From contig CADANF010000008.1 of the NCBI GenBank assembly GCA_902789175.1, positions 48,872 to 112,871 on the forward strand: a stretch of 64,000 nucleotides of DNA, written 5' to 3'. Shown piece after piece: positions 62,100-64,000 of the stretch (position 1 is its first letter; every line of letters begins with the position of its first letter). A model generated the notes under the pieces. The model was given only the letters and a program-made list of their open reading frames with translations. It had not been told where the DNA came from and ran no database searches. The position numbers were made by a program, and so were the translations under genes. The stretch comes from an uncultured Lachnospiraceae bacterium. Its GTDB lineage: Bacteria; Bacillota; Clostridia; Lachnospirales; Lachnospiraceae.

Positions 62100-63284
62100 A
62101 TGTCAGAAAATAAATATGAGCTAACGATAAAAGCAGCTTTTTTAGGTTATATCGTCCAATCTATCGTAAATAACTTCTTACCACTTCTTTTTATTCAGAT
62201 GCAGACTGAATTTAAAATGCCTTTATCAAAAATAACACTTTTCATTACGACAAATTTTATAATCCAACTGCTAGTAGACCTTCTATCAACTCCCCTGATA
62301 AAAAGAATTGGATATAGAATATCAATGATCATATCAAATACTTGTGTTATAACCGGTCTTATACTTCTGACAGTATTACCAGCTGCATTTAATGATCCAT
62401 TTATGGGTATTCTTATCTCGGTTTGTTTCTATGCAATCGGTGGCGGACTAGATGAAGTATTAGTAAGCCCTATAGTTGAGGCCTGCCCAACAAAAAATAA
62501 AGAGGCAGCAATGAGCCTCTTACATTCATTTTACAGTTGGGGACATGTTTCAGTAGTTCTGCTTAGTACTGTATTTTTTAAATTTATTGGAATCAATAAC
62601 TGGAGAATACTTGCCTTACTTTGGTGCAGTATCCCTTTGATCGACCTTATACTCTTTACCTTTGTTCCTATAGTTGAATTAGAAGGTAATATGGCTGGAG
62701 AAACTTCCAGTTTCAAAGTTCTGTTTAAAAATAAGTTTTTCTGGATAATGGTCATAATGATGGTCTGTGCCGGCGCCTCAGAACAAGGCGTAAACCAGTG
62801 GTCTTCAGCTTTTGCCGAAAAAGGTCTTGGGGTTTCAAAAGAAGTTGGAGATCTTTTAGGTCAGATGCTTTTTGCTTTTTGTATGGGAACATCAAGAGCA
62901 ATTTATGGAAAAATAGGCGAAAAAATAGAGTTAAAGAAATTTATGAAGGTTTCAACTTTTCTCTGCGTATTGGCTTATTCTATCATCATCTTTGTTCCTG
63001 ATCCTACCATCACACTTCTTGCCTGTGGTTTAGCAGGTTTTTCAGTTGGAATATTCTGGCCAGGTACATTTAGTCTAGCTTCATCAGGAATAAAAAAAGG
63101 CGGAACATTAATGTTTGCTCTTCTTGCTTTAGCAGGAGATCTCGGATGTGCCAGTGGTCCAACTTTAGCTGGCACCGTCATGTCTTTAACAAATGGAAAT
63201 ATGAGATTAGGAATCGGATTTGCCATAATTTTTCCTATAACAATGGGGATACTACTCTTTATCTGTGCCCCAAAAAAGGACTAG
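62100..63284 (+). CDS. Major facilitator superfamily transporter
   Basis: The 394-aa protein has about twelve membrane segments in two six-helix halves, with a cytoplasmic loop near residue 195-205. The arrangement around STPLIKRIGYRISMI, YAIGGGLDEVLVSP, LLHSFYSWGHVSVV and FSVGIFWPGTFSLAS resembles sugar permeases of the FucP-like group. AGGAG lies 7 bases before the ATG. It is divergent from the dehydrogenase/GH13 operon and shares its operator region, so it probably imports the sugar that operon uses. Confidence 0.88.
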   Translation: MSENKYELTIKAAFLGYIVQSIVNNFLPLLFIQMQTEFKMPLSKITLFITTNFIIQLLVDLLSTPLIKRIGYRISMIISNTCVITGLILLTVLPAAFNDPFMGILISVCFYAIGGGLDEVLVSPIVEACPTKNKEAAMSLLHSFYSWGHVSVVLLSTVFFKFIGINNWRILALLWCSIPLIDLILFTFVPIVELEGNMAGETSSFKVLFKNKFFWIMVIMMVCAGASEQGVNQWSSAFAEKGLGVSKEVGDLLGQMLFAFCMGTSRAIYGKIGEKIELKKFMKVSTFLCVLAYSIIIFVPDPTITLLACGLAGFSVGIFWPGTFSLASSGIKKGGTLMFALLALAGDLGCASGPTLAGTVMSLTNGNMRLGIGFAIIFPITMGILLFICAPKKD

Positions 63285-63602
63285 AAGGATTTTCTTGAAG
63301 ATAAACAAATAGTTGAGAAAACGAGAAAATCCGGTATTGGAATGATCATATAAATATTCAGATTTTACTCCGCCTGCTATAAGAGAGGTAATATTTCCAT
63401 TCTCATCATAGTTGTTTTCTACATAAAAATTCTCAGAATTATTCTTTTCTGATATTATCCTGTTATTCTCGTCGTATTCGTATGATGTTTTATTACCGAG
63501 AGCATCTGTTATAACAGAAATATTTCCGTTATCATATTTAAGCTCAGTAACTCTTACTCCACCGTCACTTATCTTAACGATCTTTCCTTCATCATTTAAC
63601 TT
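63252..63602 (-). pseudogene. YD-repeat (RHS-like) protein remnant
   Basis: The minus strand reads as an open frame of 115 codons with no start. It contains YD-type repeats: LKYDNGNISVITDALGNKTS, YEYDENNRIISEKN, NNYDENGNITSLIAGG, YLYDHSN. A TAA stops the frame at 63603-63605, and the last 35 codons overlap the end of the MFS gene and look unlike YD sequence. It is a decayed internal fragment of a large RHS/YD-repeat surface or toxin protein. Confidence 0.7.
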
Positions 63603-63724
63603 TTACTTTCTCGGCTTTTCCATATATCTTTCCATTGTAGGAATCTTCTGCAATAAAAGTACAGTAGATATATGGATTTGGTGATTCATGAAATCTGAAT
63701 AGATCTCCATCCTCCAAAGGTTCT
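63592..63724 (-). pseudogene. Second C-terminal gene remnant
   Basis: In another minus-strand frame about 43 codons read as protein-like sequence, ending AEDSYNGKIYGKAEKVKVK before TGA (63592-63594). A stop lies just upstream and there is no start codon. I do not recognise the family. A 35-codon ORF starting ATG behind GGAGG in a different frame also fits here but looks less protein-like. Confidence 0.4.
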
Positions 63725-63730
63725 ATTCAT

Positions 63731-64000
63731 TTAGATTTCCATGCTATCTGGATTTAGAAGAAAATCATAAACACTCATTACCAATATGTCTTCATCATTA
63801 TAAAGCGGTGCCACAGCATCCTTTGTAATAATAATTTTTTTAAATCCATCGCCTGTATTCATTAGTGAGCGTTGTTCCTGTTCCATCTTTTCTTTATCAG
63901 ACAACGCATAGGCTGATTGAATATAAAATCTCTTTGAACCTTTGTTGCAGACAAAATCCACTTCCAACTGTTTTCGAATCTTCTTACCATTTTTGTCAAC
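63731..64000 (-). CDS. DUF4143-type AAA ATPase, C-terminal part (cut by window edge)
   Basis: The frame enters from beyond base 64000 and ends at 63731. The sequence KKIRKQLEVDFVCNKGSKRF, YIQSAYALSDKEKMEQEQRSL, FKKIIITKD and a final DFLLNPDSMEI is the conserved C-terminal nuclease-like region of the large ATP-binding DUF4143 family. Its role is unknown, although members are often strain-variable. About 90 codons are visible; the Walker motifs would lie outside the window. Confidence 0.82.
   Translation of the reverse strand, partial: VDKNGKKIRKQLEVDFVCNKGSKRFYIQSAYALSDKEKMEQEQRSLMNTGDGFKKIIITKDAVAPLYNDEDILVMSVYDFLLNPDSMEI

Noticed and set aside
62531-63226. Minus-strand ORFs inside the MFS gene
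   Set aside because: They are antisense to a well-supported membrane transporter and have no recognisable motif.

Overview
The window is a low-GC, densely coded Firmicute chromosome segment, most likely from a Lachnospiraceae-type clostridium. The evidence is the combination of a class II galT, the ruvA-ruvB-zapA-U32-SEDS-PBP gene order, a MscL with a C-terminal zinc ribbon, the secG-rnr-smpB-ssrA cluster, a class B sortase and CGAAC-N4-GTTCG LexA boxes. No phage, insertion sequence or CRISPR array was seen. Most genes lie on the minus strand. Plus-strand genes are a tRNA-Leu, a YprB-like exonuclease, a small HTH-type protein and an MFS transporter.

Layout. 1-3.2 kb is DNA repair and tRNA modification: the 5' part of mutS, miaB, an SOS-controlled YneA-like LysM gene with three LexA boxes, and recU. 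A seven-copy 23-bp tandem repeat follows. 3.4-12.8 kb is a colinear run (TPR protein, rRNA methyltransferase, membrane protein, pseudouridine synthase, giant J-like/TPR protein, HscC-type Hsp70). 12.9-16.7 kb is the Leloir operon galT-galK-galE. 17-18.7 kb holds a small gene, tRNA-Leu(CAA), a class B sortase and a Nudix hydrolase. 18.8-26.7 kb carries recombination and division genes (ruvAB, zapA, U32 protein, SEDS protein, class B PBP, DivIVA-like).

26.9-33.3 kb holds a YprB-like nuclease, a HEAT-repeat lipoprotein and a NarL-type two-component operon. That operon has an active kinase and a second kinase-like 7TM sensor that appears to be a pseudokinase. 33.4-37.2 kb is trans-translation and RNA decay: tmRNA (tag AEDNLALAA), a small membrane protein, smpB, rnr, secG. 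37.3-44.4 kb is an ABC export system with two dissimilar FtsX permeases, one ATPase, an anchored CARDB-like protein and an OmpR-type two-component pair. 44.4-48 kb holds an esterase and a striking fusion of a TetM/EF-G-like GTPase to a Rae1/YacP-type NYN nuclease. 48-51.8 kb is mscL, tpiA, pgk and gap.

52-55.6 kb contains a PHP phosphatase, a membrane Ser/Thr kinase, a membrane-anchored protein with a duplicated domain and a small HTH-like gene. 55.7-63.3 kb is a sugar-related operon (alcohol dehydrogenase, GH13 enzyme, solute-binding protein without signal peptide, RibD-like reductase, MATE pump) divergent from an MFS transporter. Two LacI-type palindromes lie between them. The right end is a small gene graveyard (YD-repeat remnant, another C-terminal remnant) followed by the 3' end of a DUF4143-type ATPase.

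The best candidates for undescribed biology are the GTPase-Rae1 fusion, the pseudokinase/kinase pair and the HscC/degenerate-J pair. All calls were made by eye, with no database search.
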